From positions 69,219 through 133,218 of the forward strand of contig JBDTOT010000005.1 of assembly GCA_039933105.1 (NCBI GenBank): a stretch of 64,000 bases of DNA, written 5' to 3'. Below the pieces are notes generated by a model. That model saw only the letters and a list, made by a program, of their open reading frames with translations. It made no database searches and was not told where the DNA came from. Numbering within the stretch: the first letter of the stretch is position 1; each line of letters begins with the position of its first letter. This document shows, one piece after another, positions 16,520 through 23,982 of this stretch. The translations under genes were made by a program, and so were the position numbers. Source of the DNA: FEN-1219 sp039933105 (GTDB lineage Bacteria; Pseudomonadota; Gammaproteobacteria; Steroidobacterales; Rariloculaceae).

Positions 16520-17269
16520 TTGAACGCACGAACCGACTCAGGTCTGTACCGCCATAGCTCGAAGTTCTTCATCACGTTCCTGGCGCTCTTGGTGTGGGCG
16601 TTTTGGCCGAGCTACTTCACGCGTCTCTTCGAGCAGCCGAGTTTCTGGTTCCACGCGCACGGCATCGCGCTGACGCTCTGGTGCGTCCTGCTCGTCGTCC
16701 AGGCCCAACTGATCCGCACGGGGCGGCGCGGTTGGCACCGGCTGCTGGGGCAGTCGTCGTACGTGCTCGCGCCGGCCGTTGTCATCATCACGACGTTATT
16801 CGTGCACTACCGCTTGACGCCCGCTCTCCGCGGTGCGCGGGTGTTGCCGGCTGGCGCGCTATATTTTCTCGCGCTGACGCTGATCTCGATCGTCGCGTTC
16901 GCGCTGTTCTATGCGCTCGCGATCTGGTTTCGGCGCGACGCGGAGCTGCACGCGCGCTGGATGGTGTGCACGGTGTTTGCGATTGTCACGCCGGTGACGG
17001 ACCGGCTGATCGGTGCGAATCTTCAGTCGTTGATCGCCTTCATGCCCCGGATCGACGGCAGCCCGATCCTGCCCGCCGCGGGCTTCATGCTCGTGGATGT
17101 GCTGCTCGTGGCGCTGACTGTGTGGGACTGGCGAGCGAACCGCCGGTTCGGCGTATTTCCGACGGCCTTAGGCGTGCTGCTCGCGTACCACGTCGGCACG
17201 CTCACGCTGCATCGCGTGCCGCTCTGGAACGACTTCTGCGTGTGGTTCCTGGGATTGCCGCTGCCTTGA
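16520..17269 (+). CDS. Polytopic membrane protein of unknown function
   Basis: A 249-residue inner-membrane protein with six or seven hydrophobic helices. The TTG at 16520 is preceded by a GGGAGG ribosome site at 7 nt, so I choose it over upstream starts in the same open frame. Recognisable spots are HAHGIALTLWCVLLVVQAQLI in helix two and WHRLLGQSSYVLAPAVV. The histidines HAHG and WHRLLG recall small haem- or quinone-linked membrane proteins, but I do not recognise a named family. It is convergent with dsbA and stands alone. Confidence 0.6.
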   Translation: MNARTDSGLYRHSSKFFITFLALLVWAFWPSYFTRLFEQPSFWFHAHGIALTLWCVLLVVQAQLIRTGRRGWHRLLGQSSYVLAPAVVIITTLFVHYRLTPALRGARVLPAGALYFLALTLISIVAFALFYALAIWFRRDAELHARWMVCTVFAIVTPVTDRLIGANLQSLIAFMPRIDGSPILPAAGFMLVDVLLVALTVWDWRANRRFGVFPTALGVLLAYHVGTLTLHRVPLWNDFCVWFLGLPLP

Positions 17270-17272
17270 AGC

Positions 17273-17932
17273 TCAGTTGGCGGCGGTTCCCTTCGGCGCG
17301 TGCTCGCGTGCTGCGAGCTCGTCAATGACCTTGAACCACTCTTCGTAGCTGCCGGTCTGGGCGCCGGTCGTCAAGTATTTGCCGTTGACGACGACGCTGG
17401 GCGTGCTCTGCGCCTGATAGCGACGAACGAGTTCGTCTGCGCGTTTGACCTTGGCGACTACCGAGAAAGAGTTGAACGTGTTCTTGAACGTGGTCGGGTC
17501 TACGCCGTACAGCTGGAAGAACGCCGCGATTTTCGCCTCGCTGTCGAGCTTGTTGCCCTTGGCGTGGAATTCATTGAAGAACGCGCCCTCGATGTCCTTC
17601 AGCTTGCCGAGCGCTTCCGCCGTGTAATACGCACGCGCATGCAGCGGCGCCCACGGCTCCCACATGGCCGGCACGCGCACGAAGTTCACGTACGCAGGTT
17701 TGGTCGCGAGCCACTTCTGCAGCTGCGGCTCGAACGCGTAGCAACCGGGACAGCCGAACATGAAGATCTCTGTCACCTCGACCTGCCCGGCGGCGCTACC
17801 CGTCGGTTGAGCCGGCGAGATCAACGTGTACTGCTTGCCGGCTTGCAGCGAGGAGGCGTTCTGCGTGCTCGCTGGGGCCGTGATGGACGCGGCGGCGGCC
17901 AGGGCCAAGGCGAGGAAGGTGTTCGAGCGCAT
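17273..17932 (-). CDS. dsbA: Thiol:disulfide interchange protein, DsbA/DsbL type
   Basis: A 219-residue periplasmic thioredoxin-fold protein. The signal peptide (LALALAAAASITAPAS) is followed by the active site in FMFGCPGCYAFEP, so the dithiol motif is CPGC instead of the usual CPHC. The cis-proline loop is TPSVVVNG. The segment HARAYYTAEALGKLKDIEGAFFNEFH is typical of DsbA's helical insert. DsbA oxidises cysteines in exported proteins. The changed third residue should shift the redox potential, since the His of CPHC normally tunes it. No dsbB is in the window. Confidence 0.88.
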   Translation of the reverse strand: MRSNTFLALALAAAASITAPASTQNASSLQAGKQYTLISPAQPTGSAAGQVEVTEIFMFGCPGCYAFEPQLQKWLATKPAYVNFVRVPAMWEPWAPLHARAYYTAEALGKLKDIEGAFFNEFHAKGNKLDSEAKIAAFFQLYGVDPTTFKNTFNSFSVVAKVKRADELVRRYQAQSTPSVVVNGKYLTTGAQTGSYEEWFKVIDELAAREHAPKGTAAN

Positions 17933-18109
17933 GGCGGGACTCCTTTGAATCGCAGGTTCTACCAGAGCTTAGCCGCCGCCGGGTGGCGGCCGCAACGACG
18001 TGTGCCCGTGCCATGAACCGCGGCGGCGCTTCAAGGAACACAGAGAACCGGCGCTGTCGCCGCCCGGCGGTTCGGGTGGGCCGGCTGCGTCACATTCAGG
18101 GGGTAAGAC

Positions 18110-18649
18110 ATGCACATCGCAAGACTGGGTTCCGTAGTGGTCGCCGGGTTTGGCTTGGCGTGGGCCGGTGGCGCAAGCGCCGATCACGATCATGATCGCG
18201 GTAAGCGCGAAGAGGTCGTCCACGCGCGGCTCGTCGGTTACAACGAGACGCCATCGGTGTCGACACCGGCGAAGGGTAACTTCCGTGCGGTCATCGATGA
18301 AGACGCCGGCACGATCACGTATACGTTGAGTTACGAGGGCATCGGCGCAGTGGCGCAGTCACATCTGCATCTCGGCCAGCATCACACGGCGGGCGGCATC
18401 ATGGTGTTTCTGTGCACGAACCTCGGCAATGCGCCGGCGGGCACTGTCGTGCAAGCGTGTCCGACGGCACAACCGGCGGAGATCAGCGGCATCATCACGG
18501 CCGCCGACGTTACCGGTAACCTTCTCACGCAACAAATCGCACCGGGTGAATTCGCGGAGCTCTTGGCGGCCATCCGGGCCGGCGCGGTCTACGTGAACAT
18601 TCACTCCACGCCGTCGCCCGCGGGCGAAATCCGCGGTCAAATCCTCTGA
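18110..18649 (+). CDS. CHRD domain protein
   Basis: A 179-residue exported protein with one CHRD (chordin) domain. A signal peptide (VVAGFGLAWAGGASA) is followed by a DHDHDRGKRE metal-binding-looking stretch. The domain has the usual landmarks: ETPSVSTPAKGNFRAVID near its start, HLHLGQ and MVFLCTNLG in the middle, and VNIHSTPSPAGEIRGQI at the end. CHRD proteins are common secreted or surface proteins in bacteria, with no agreed function. A GGGGG ribosome site precedes the ATG. Single-gene unit. Confidence 0.85.
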   Translation: MHIARLGSVVVAGFGLAWAGGASADHDHDRGKREEVVHARLVGYNETPSVSTPAKGNFRAVIDEDAGTITYTLSYEGIGAVAQSHLHLGQHHTAGGIMVFLCTNLGNAPAGTVVQACPTAQPAEISGIITAADVTGNLLTQQIAPGEFAELLAAIRAGAVYVNIHSTPSPAGEIRGQIL

Positions 18650-18824
18650 CGCGTCGCGGCGGTGCGGCGTTCGCCGCGCCGCCGCCGGTTCCGCTGCGAC
18701 CATTCCGTGCGGCTAGCGTGGCGCTCGGCCGTGCGTCTCGTTGACACCGATCCCAAGGCTATAAGACAGTGCCTTCGCGGGGTGGGGCGTGGTGCCTGTA
18801 CCGCTCAGCTCGAGGGGGTCGGTC

Positions 18825-20111
18825 ATGAACATCAGTCGTTTCGCTCGCGTAGCCGCATTGATCATTGGCGGCGTAGGCGCGTCCGGTGCGTTCGCGCATC
18901 ACGGCATTGCGAACTTCGATCTGAATAAGGACGTCACGATCAACGGCGCCGTGAAGCGGCTCGCGTTTGTGAATCCGCATTCGTGGCTGTACGTGAACGT
19001 GCCGAGCGCAACTGGCCAGGCGGCCGAGTGGCGTTGCGAGATGCGCTCCGCGACCGTGCTCCGGCGCTCCGGCTGGAGCGCTTCGATGTTTACGCCCGGC
19101 ACGCAGATTCGTGTGACGGGGGCGCCCGATCGCCACGACCCGAACACCTGCTACCTCTCGACGATCACGTTCGCCGACGGCGTCACGATGGATCGCTACG
19201 GGCAGTTGCAGAAGGCCGGTGCCGTTACGAGCACCGGCGATCGGCCCGCGCGCTTGCCGAACGGCGACCCTAATCTGAACGGCGATTGGGCCGGCGAGCA
19301 GCGCGTGATGACCGATCGCAGCGGTCTGCGCGGCGCACTCGTGCCGATCAGCGTGGCCGACAAGATTGGCTCGGGGCAGCTTCCTGAGGGCGTGCGCGCG
19401 TTCCCAGGTGCTCGCGGAACGCCGGAATCCCTCGCCGATGACGCGATCCATACCGCGTGGCTGCGGCCGAGTCCGGTACCGTTGACCGACGCCGGCAAGA
19501 AGGCGGCGGAGGGTTTCGATCCTTCGTCGAGCGCCAATCCTAGGCTCAGCTGCAAGCCCACGAACATCATGTTCGACTGGACGTTCGAGACGTTCACCAA
19601 CCGCATCACGCAGGACGAGAACTCCGTGCGAATTCAGTACGGCGCGCCCGGTCTCGATCGTACGGTGTACCTCCACGAGACGGCGCACCCCGCGAATATC
19701 GAACCCAGCGTGACCGGGCATTCGATCGGCCGTTGGGAGAACGGCGTGCTGGTCGTCGACACCGTCGGGTTCAAGCCTGGCGTGTTGTCGGCGGATACGC
19801 TGACGATGCACAGCGGGCAGATGCACGTCGTCGAACGGTTCACGCTCGATGCAGCGAAGGGCGCGCTCAAACGCGAGTACGTGGCAGAGGATCCCTTGTA
19901 CTTCACGGGGCAATACAAGGGCTCGGACACGGTGTACCTCGCCGACCTGCCGTACGAGGCGCCGACCTGCGACGACCTTTCTTATACGACGGACCGCGGC
20001 ACGCTCGCGGCGCAGCAATCCGACGCGCAAGCGCAACCGGCAGCAGCCACGCCTGCTGCCGCGGCGCCGGCTTCGCGGCCGTGGTGGATGTTCTGGAAGG
20101 ACTGGTTCTGA
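18825..20111 (+). CDS. DUF6152-like secreted protein
   Basis: A 428-residue exported protein. The ATG at 18825 opens a signal peptide ending in SGAFAHHG, so cleavage leaves a mature N-terminus with HHGIANFD. That HH-start followed by VTINGAVKRLAFVNPHSWLYV is the signature of the DUF6152 family, about the first 110 residues. The remaining 300 residues are less conserved and contain LNGDWAGEQRVMTDRSG, HPANIEPSVTGHSIGRWENGVLVVDTVGF and an Ala/Pro-rich tail ending in WWMFWKDWF. The function is unknown. The aromatic C-terminus might bind a membrane or barrel machinery. A signal peptidase gene follows 60 bp later. Confidence 0.65.
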   Translation: MNISRFARVAALIIGGVGASGAFAHHGIANFDLNKDVTINGAVKRLAFVNPHSWLYVNVPSATGQAAEWRCEMRSATVLRRSGWSASMFTPGTQIRVTGAPDRHDPNTCYLSTITFADGVTMDRYGQLQKAGAVTSTGDRPARLPNGDPNLNGDWAGEQRVMTDRSGLRGALVPISVADKIGSGQLPEGVRAFPGARGTPESLADDAIHTAWLRPSPVPLTDAGKKAAEGFDPSSSANPRLSCKPTNIMFDWTFETFTNRITQDENSVRIQYGAPGLDRTVYLHETAHPANIEPSVTGHSIGRWENGVLVVDTVGFKPGVLSADTLTMHSGQMHVVERFTLDAAKGALKREYVAEDPLYFTGQYKGSDTVYLADLPYEAPTCDDLSYTTDRGTLAAQQSDAQAQPAAATPAAAAPASRPWWMFWKDWF

Positions 20112-20171
20112 ACCTCGCCGCCGCGGGCTGGTCCGAGGTTGCGTAACGCTGAGGGAAGGGAAGGGACGGGA

Positions 20172-20816
20172 ATGGCCGAAGGTAAGCGCAAGATCAACTG
20201 GAAGTCCGAGATCGTGTCGCTCGCGATCGTGCTCGCGGCAGTCACGTGCGCGCGTTCATCGCTCGCGGACCACTACTACGTGCCCTCGGGCTCCATGGAG
20301 TACTCGCTGATGCCGGGCGATCGCGTGATCGTCGACAAGACGGCATACGGCGTGCGGATTCCGCTCACGAAGATCGACATGTTCGGCGCAGCGCCACCGC
20401 GGCGCGGCGACATCGCGGTATTCGATTCGCCACGCGACGGTGTGCGCTTGATCAAGCGCATCGTAGCGATCGGGGGCGATTCGGTGTCGCTCGTGAACGG
20501 CCAGCTCGCGATCAACGGCCAGCCGCTAGGCGATCGAACGATCGAGCACTTTGGTGATCGCAACGCGCAGTTGAATCTGCACGATGGCGGTGGCCCCGAT
20601 TACGACATGCAGATTCCGGAAGGCATGGTGCTCGCGATCGGCGATCATCGGGGTAACAGTCTCGATGGCCGGTATTGGGGTCTAATCGACGAGCGCGAGC
20701 TGTACGGTCGAGCCGTTGCCATCTACTACCGCAGCAGCGATGTCGACATGCACTTGTCGTCGCCGTTACAGAGCCTGAAGGCTTTGTTCGGTGGCTTCGT
20801 GTGGAAGCCACTCTAA
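20172..20816 (+). CDS. lepB: Signal peptidase I
   Basis: A 214-residue membrane-bound peptidase with one N-terminal helix (IVSLAIVLAAVTCA). The Ser/Lys dyad is present: Ser41 in VPSGSM and Lys95 in RLIKRIVAIGGD. The C-terminal box GDHRGNSLDGRYWG is the family's conserved end motif. It removes signal peptides from exported preproteins at the periplasmic face. It is shorter than E. coli LepB (323 residues) and is not linked to lepA or rnc, so it may be a second copy. I take the ATG at 20172 over an in-frame start 33 bp upstream. A terminator for the opposite gene lies right after its stop. Confidence 0.88.
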   Translation: MAEGKRKINWKSEIVSLAIVLAAVTCARSSLADHYYVPSGSMEYSLMPGDRVIVDKTAYGVRIPLTKIDMFGAAPPRRGDIAVFDSPRDGVRLIKRIVAIGGDSVSLVNGQLAINGQPLGDRTIEHFGDRNAQLNLHDGGGPDYDMQIPEGMVLAIGDHRGNSLDGRYWGLIDERELYGRAVAIYYRSSDVDMHLSSPLQSLKALFGGFVWKPL

Positions 20817-20850
20817 AAAAAGGGCGGCCGAGCCTAGCGCCCGACCGCCC
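20815..20850 (-). terminator. Rho-independent terminator of the bactofilin-like gene
   Basis: On the minus strand GGGCGG pairs with CCGCCC (20845-20850 with 20822-20827) around a GC-rich loop, and the stem is followed by seven Ts (20821 down to 20815). It lies 15 bp beyond the stop of the minus-strand gene. Confidence 0.75.
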
Positions 20851-20865
20851 CACCTACAGAACTCC

Positions 20866-22488
20866 TCAAGCCGCAGCGTTGCCGCTGTTATACCTGCCGA
20901 GCAACAGCGTCACGATCATGCCGAAGCCGACCACCGTGAGCACGAAGTTCACGATACCGCCGACGATGGGCAGATTGATCGCGATCACGACGATGGCGAG
21001 TCCCGCGATCAGCGTCGCCGCGTAGTGAGGCTGGCCGGCCGGCGACTGGAACAGCGTGTGACCGATCACCTGCGCGACGACTGTCTTCGCGAAGTACAGC
21101 CCGATGGCGCCCGCCATGAAGGTCAGGACGCCTACGGGTATGCCGACGATCGTGATGCAGGCCAGGACGGCGGCGATCGGCATCACGATGGCCGCCGCGA
21201 GACCGATGCCGCCGCTGCGCAGCGCGGCGCCGGACGTCGGCAACGACAGCGTGCGGAATACCGGGAACGCCCACAGAAGCAGTAGGCCCGTGAGGAACGC
21301 CGCGCCTATCCGTACGACCTGGCGAACATAGAAGCCCGTGGTCATATAGCGATTGCGCCGCTGTTCGCGCGCGACGATCTGCCGGCTCGTGGCGCCGCCG
21401 ATCGTGGCCCCTTCGGCGATCTGCAGCTTGTCGTCGGTGTCGACGTGTGCCGTGACGTTACGCCCTACACGTGCCGAGGGCAGCACGGAGATGTCGCCGG
21501 CGTACGCCTCGAAGTCGCGTTGCACGTTGCCGCTCATGAGCACGTTGGCGCCGAAGCTCTTCAGGTCGATGCCGACGCGGCCGTCGATGTGCGCCGTCTC
21601 GCCGAACGTCATGGCGTTGCCTGCGACATCGGCGCTCGCATCGATGTCCAGATCGCGACCCAACCCGAAGAAGTTGCGGCCGACATGCGTGCCGCGCAGG
21701 GTCACGCCGCGTCCGGCGCCGACGATGTCGCCGCCAACCGTGCCTTCGACCGTGACGCTTTCGGCCGCAGTGATCACGTTGCCCGTGACGTTACCGCGAA
21801 TCGTGACCGTGCGGCCGAATGCCAAAAGATCGCCGTTCACGGTGCCGTCGATTGCCACCGTTTGGCCAGCGGCGATCAGCGTGTCGTCGATTGTTTCGCC
21901 AGCGGCCACCGTGATCACGCCTTCGCCTCTTCGAATCTCGAGCGCGTGACCGGGCCGTGGCAGTGCCACTGCCGCGACCAGCAACGACGCGAGCAATGCG
22001 GCGCTGCCACGGCCGCGCGCAAACGCCACCGTCGTCCAAGCGACCAGCGCAACGGTTACCGTCGCCGCGACCAGGTTCAGTGCAGAAGTCAGCATGGTAA
22101 TTCCCTCGTTCAAGAAGAAAGCGATGAAGGTGACGGCGCGCTCGGCGATCTCGCCAGGCTGAAACGGGTTCAGCCACTGCAAACCGCTCGGGATCGCTTC
22201 GGCGACCGCGGTCCAGAAGGCGCCGGCCACCGCGGCGACTGCGAGCACGCCGAGTGTCAACACGAACAGATCGCGCGATCGCGCGGGTGGCGCGAAGGCC
22301 GGAATCTTCGCGCGTGCCTCGTCGGCTTCGAGCGCGGCTCGCAATGCCACACGCTCGGCGCGCAGCGAGGCCACCTTCGCGCTGCATGCGGTGCAGTCGC
22401 GCAGGTGCAGGGCCGCGGCGGTCGCCTGCTCGGGCAGCAACGCGTCGTCGGCAACCATCGAACGGATCACGGCGGAAAGGCAGGTCAC
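20866..22488 (-). CDS. Zinc-finger anti-sigma head fused to bactofilin-like polymer domain
   Basis: A 540-residue protein of unusual build. Residues 1-45 hold a zinc-finger-like HLRDCTAC (HxxxCxxC), as in anti-sigma factors. Three hydrophobic helices follow between about 70 and 180. Residues 185-355 form a right-handed beta-helix of the polymer-forming (bactofilin) type, with repeats such as TVNGDLLAFGRTVTI, NVTGNVITAAESVTV and TVGGDIVGAGRGVTL. The C-terminal 160 residues have about four helices. It overlaps the ECF sigma gene by 4 bp (ATGA), so it is probably the sigma's regulator. The polymer part may sense envelope state; that is inference. Confidence 0.78.
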   Translation of the reverse strand: MTCLSAVIRSMVADDALLPEQATAAALHLRDCTACSAKVASLRAERVALRAALEADEARAKIPAFAPPARSRDLFVLTLGVLAVAAVAGAFWTAVAEAIPSGLQWLNPFQPGEIAERAVTFIAFFLNEGITMLTSALNLVAATVTVALVAWTTVAFARGRGSAALLASLLVAAVALPRPGHALEIRRGEGVITVAAGETIDDTLIAAGQTVAIDGTVNGDLLAFGRTVTIRGNVTGNVITAAESVTVEGTVGGDIVGAGRGVTLRGTHVGRNFFGLGRDLDIDASADVAGNAMTFGETAHIDGRVGIDLKSFGANVLMSGNVQRDFEAYAGDISVLPSARVGRNVTAHVDTDDKLQIAEGATIGGATSRQIVAREQRRNRYMTTGFYVRQVVRIGAAFLTGLLLLWAFPVFRTLSLPTSGAALRSGGIGLAAAIVMPIAAVLACITIVGIPVGVLTFMAGAIGLYFAKTVVAQVIGHTLFQSPAGQPHYAATLIAGLAIVVIAINLPIVGGIVNFVLTVVGFGMIVTLLLGRYNSGNAAA

Positions 22489-23003
22489 GATGCAGTCTCC
22501 TCAGCCAACGTTTTTCGTAGCGCCTGTTTGGCGCGGCACAGCAACGTGCCGACGTGCGTACGCGTGATGCCGAGCTCCACGGCGATCTCGTCATAGCTCG
22601 CGTCGGCGAAGTAGGCGAGCGCGAGCGGCACGCGATAGCGCTCCGGCAATGCGGAGACCGCTGCCTGCACTGACCGTGCGCGCTCGGCCGTTAACAGCTC
22701 GCCGAGACCGTCGGCGTCATCGGCTTCGGCGGCCGCGGCTTCCTCGGCTTCCGCGCCGAACGTCGAAGGCTCGAAGCGGCGCCGGCGCAGCAGGTCCAGA
22801 GAATGATTGCGGGCGATTCTCATGATCCACGGACCGAAAGGTTGTACGGAGTCGTAGGCCGCGAAACCGCGATACGCGCGCACGAACGCTTCCTGCGCCG
22901 CATCGTCCGCGCGCTCTGTCGTGCCGAGCAACTGTCGGCACAGGGCGCGTACTTGGCGGTAGTGCGTTGCGTAAAGTGCAGCAAAAGCTGCCTCCTTCGT
23001 CAT
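22485..23003 (-). CDS. ECF RNA polymerase sigma factor (module 3)
   Basis: A 172-residue ECF sigma factor with region 2 (FAALYATHYRQVRALCRQL, DDAAQEAFVRAYRGFAAY, GPWIMRIARNHSLDLLRRRR) and region 4 (SALPERYRVPLALAYFADASYDEIAVELGITRTHVGTLLCRAKQALRK). The region 4 helix-turn-helix is complete. It overlaps the fused anti-sigma/bactofilin gene by 4 bp. An AGGAA ribosome site precedes the ATG. Its target is not obvious; the partner suggests control of envelope structure. Confidence 0.93.
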   Translation of the reverse strand: MTKEAAFAALYATHYRQVRALCRQLLGTTERADDAAQEAFVRAYRGFAAYDSVQPFGPWIMRIARNHSLDLLRRRRFEPSTFGAEAEEAAAAEADDADGLGELLTAERARSVQAAVSALPERYRVPLALAYFADASYDEIAVELGITRTHVGTLLCRAKQALRKTLAEETAS

Positions 23004-23066
23004 TCGCGGTTCCTGTGGTCTCTACCGGTTAATACGTGTGGGCGCAGGATTCATTACAGTAAGCCG

Positions 23067-23489
23067 ATGCCCGAGCCACGAGAACTCGCGACCGCGCGCC
23101 GGCACTTGGCTTTCGCCGAGGCCGAGCTCGATTCCGCGGACGGTTTGGCGCGGCTTGCGGAGGGGGTGGGGTTGCTGGATGACGTGATCGTCGGCCGCGA
23201 CGCGGCGGCCGCGCGCACGGCCGGCAATCTGGCGGCGAGCTACGCGGCACGGATCTATGAGCGTATCGGTGCGGCCGTGGCCAAGGATCCGCAGTTACCC
23301 GAGCCGAAGCTCGAACACTATTTCAAGGTAGTGCTTGCGCTCGATCAGGTAAGCGAAGCGCTACCTCCGGCGGCCGCCGAGCTGAAGCTCGCCGTTGCGG
23401 GCGCGTTGATCGACCGCTACTACGAAGGCCATTCGCCAGAGCAAAAACGCCGCGCGCTCGAGCAGCTCGCGGCGCTTAAAGGCGATTGA
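23067..23489 (+). CDS. Hypothetical helical protein
   Basis: A 140-residue, Ala/Leu/Glu-rich cytoplasmic protein predicted to be all helical, without signal peptide or membrane segment. I take the ATG at 23067; the open frame continues upstream only as a shadow of the sigma gene. Segments such as HLAFAEAELDSADGLARLAEG and SPEQKRRALEQLAALKG look like helical-repeat turns. I do not recognise a family. It is divergent from ECF module 3, with 63 bp between them. Confidence 0.55.
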   Translation: MPEPRELATARRHLAFAEAELDSADGLARLAEGVGLLDDVIVGRDAAAARTAGNLAASYAARIYERIGAAVAKDPQLPEPKLEHYFKVVLALDQVSEALPPAAAELKLAVAGALIDRYYEGHSPEQKRRALEQLAALKGD

Positions 23490-23534
23490 CGCCTTAGAAA
23501 TCGATGACGGCGGCGTTCGGTATGGCGCTCGGTT

Positions 23535-23813
23535 CTAACGCCGAACGACGGCGTGGATCACGTGCTCGTGCTCGAAATATACGGAGAAGTTCGGGTAGTC
23601 CCAGCGCGTGATCGGCGGTTGACCGACGGTGGCGTGCTTTTGAGCCGGTGAACCGTACGTCGATTCGACGGCCGTCATCGACATGCCGGATCTCGGCCGC
23701 GTCGATGCCGACTGAGCGTCGGATTCGACGCCATCGATCAGCAGCGTGTCCGCACGAGCGGCCCCTGCGACCAGCGCAACCAACATGCACGTCGTGGCTA
23801 CGATTTTGCTCAT
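23535..23813 (-). CDS. Small conserved periplasmic protein
   Basis: A 92-residue exported protein. The ATG at 23813 starts a signal peptide (TTCMLVALVAGAARA). The mature end has RSGMSMTAVESTYGSPAQK and PPITRWDYPNFSVYFEHEHVIHAV. The pattern of a helix (GMSMTAVES), a G.P turn and then two beta strands resembles the SmpA/BamE-like fold. I remember this as a conserved gammaproteobacterial family without a named function. A candidate promoter lies just upstream on the minus strand. Confidence 0.65.
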   Translation of the reverse strand: MSKIVATTCMLVALVAGAARADTLLIDGVESDAQSASTRPRSGMSMTAVESTYGSPAQKHATVGQPPITRWDYPNFSVYFEHEHVIHAVVRR

Positions 23814-23838
23814 GACCGATCCTCCCTGGAATGCGGGG

Positions 23839-23866
23839 ACTATAGCACCGGCCAAAAGGCCCTCAA
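23839..23866 (-). promoter_or_regulatory. Candidate sigma70 promoter of the small periplasmic protein
   Basis: On the minus strand TTGAGG (23866-23861) stands 16 bp before TATAGT (23844-23839), 25 nt ahead of the ATG. Both hexamers are fair matches to consensus. Confidence 0.42.
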
Positions 23867-23968
23867 ATTTGGGCCCGTCCTTTTGTGCCGCTGGTCACAG
23901 TTCGCGGCATAGCCCGCTCGCCGTAGGGTCGCCGTCCAGTGGGCGACCCGGTGCCTTAGTCGTTATGG

Positions 23969-23974
23969 TTTAAT
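23969..23974 (+). promoter_or_regulatory. -10-like hexamer just before lolC
   Basis: TTTAAT ends 8 nt before the ATG at 23983, with no ribosome-binding site between. It would place the transcript start at or beside the start codon. No good -35 is visible. Confidence 0.3.
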
Positions 23975-23982
23975 CCCGCTCG

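Noticed and set aside
18741..18765. TTGACA followed by TATAAG before the DUF6152 gene
   Set aside because: Spacing is only 13 bp, too short for sigma70.
18759..20036. Minus-strand ORF of 425 codons opposite the DUF6152 gene
   Set aside because: Arg-rich shadow; the plus-strand product has a signal peptide and family motif.
23512..23548. Inverted repeat CGTTCGG...CCGAACG between two convergent genes as terminator
   Set aside because: The loop is over 20 nt and there is no T-run on either strand.
23850..23884. Palindromic GGCCAAAAGGCC and AAAAGG/CCTTTT arms as terminator
   Set aside because: It lies upstream of both flanking genes rather than downstream, and overlaps a better promoter match.
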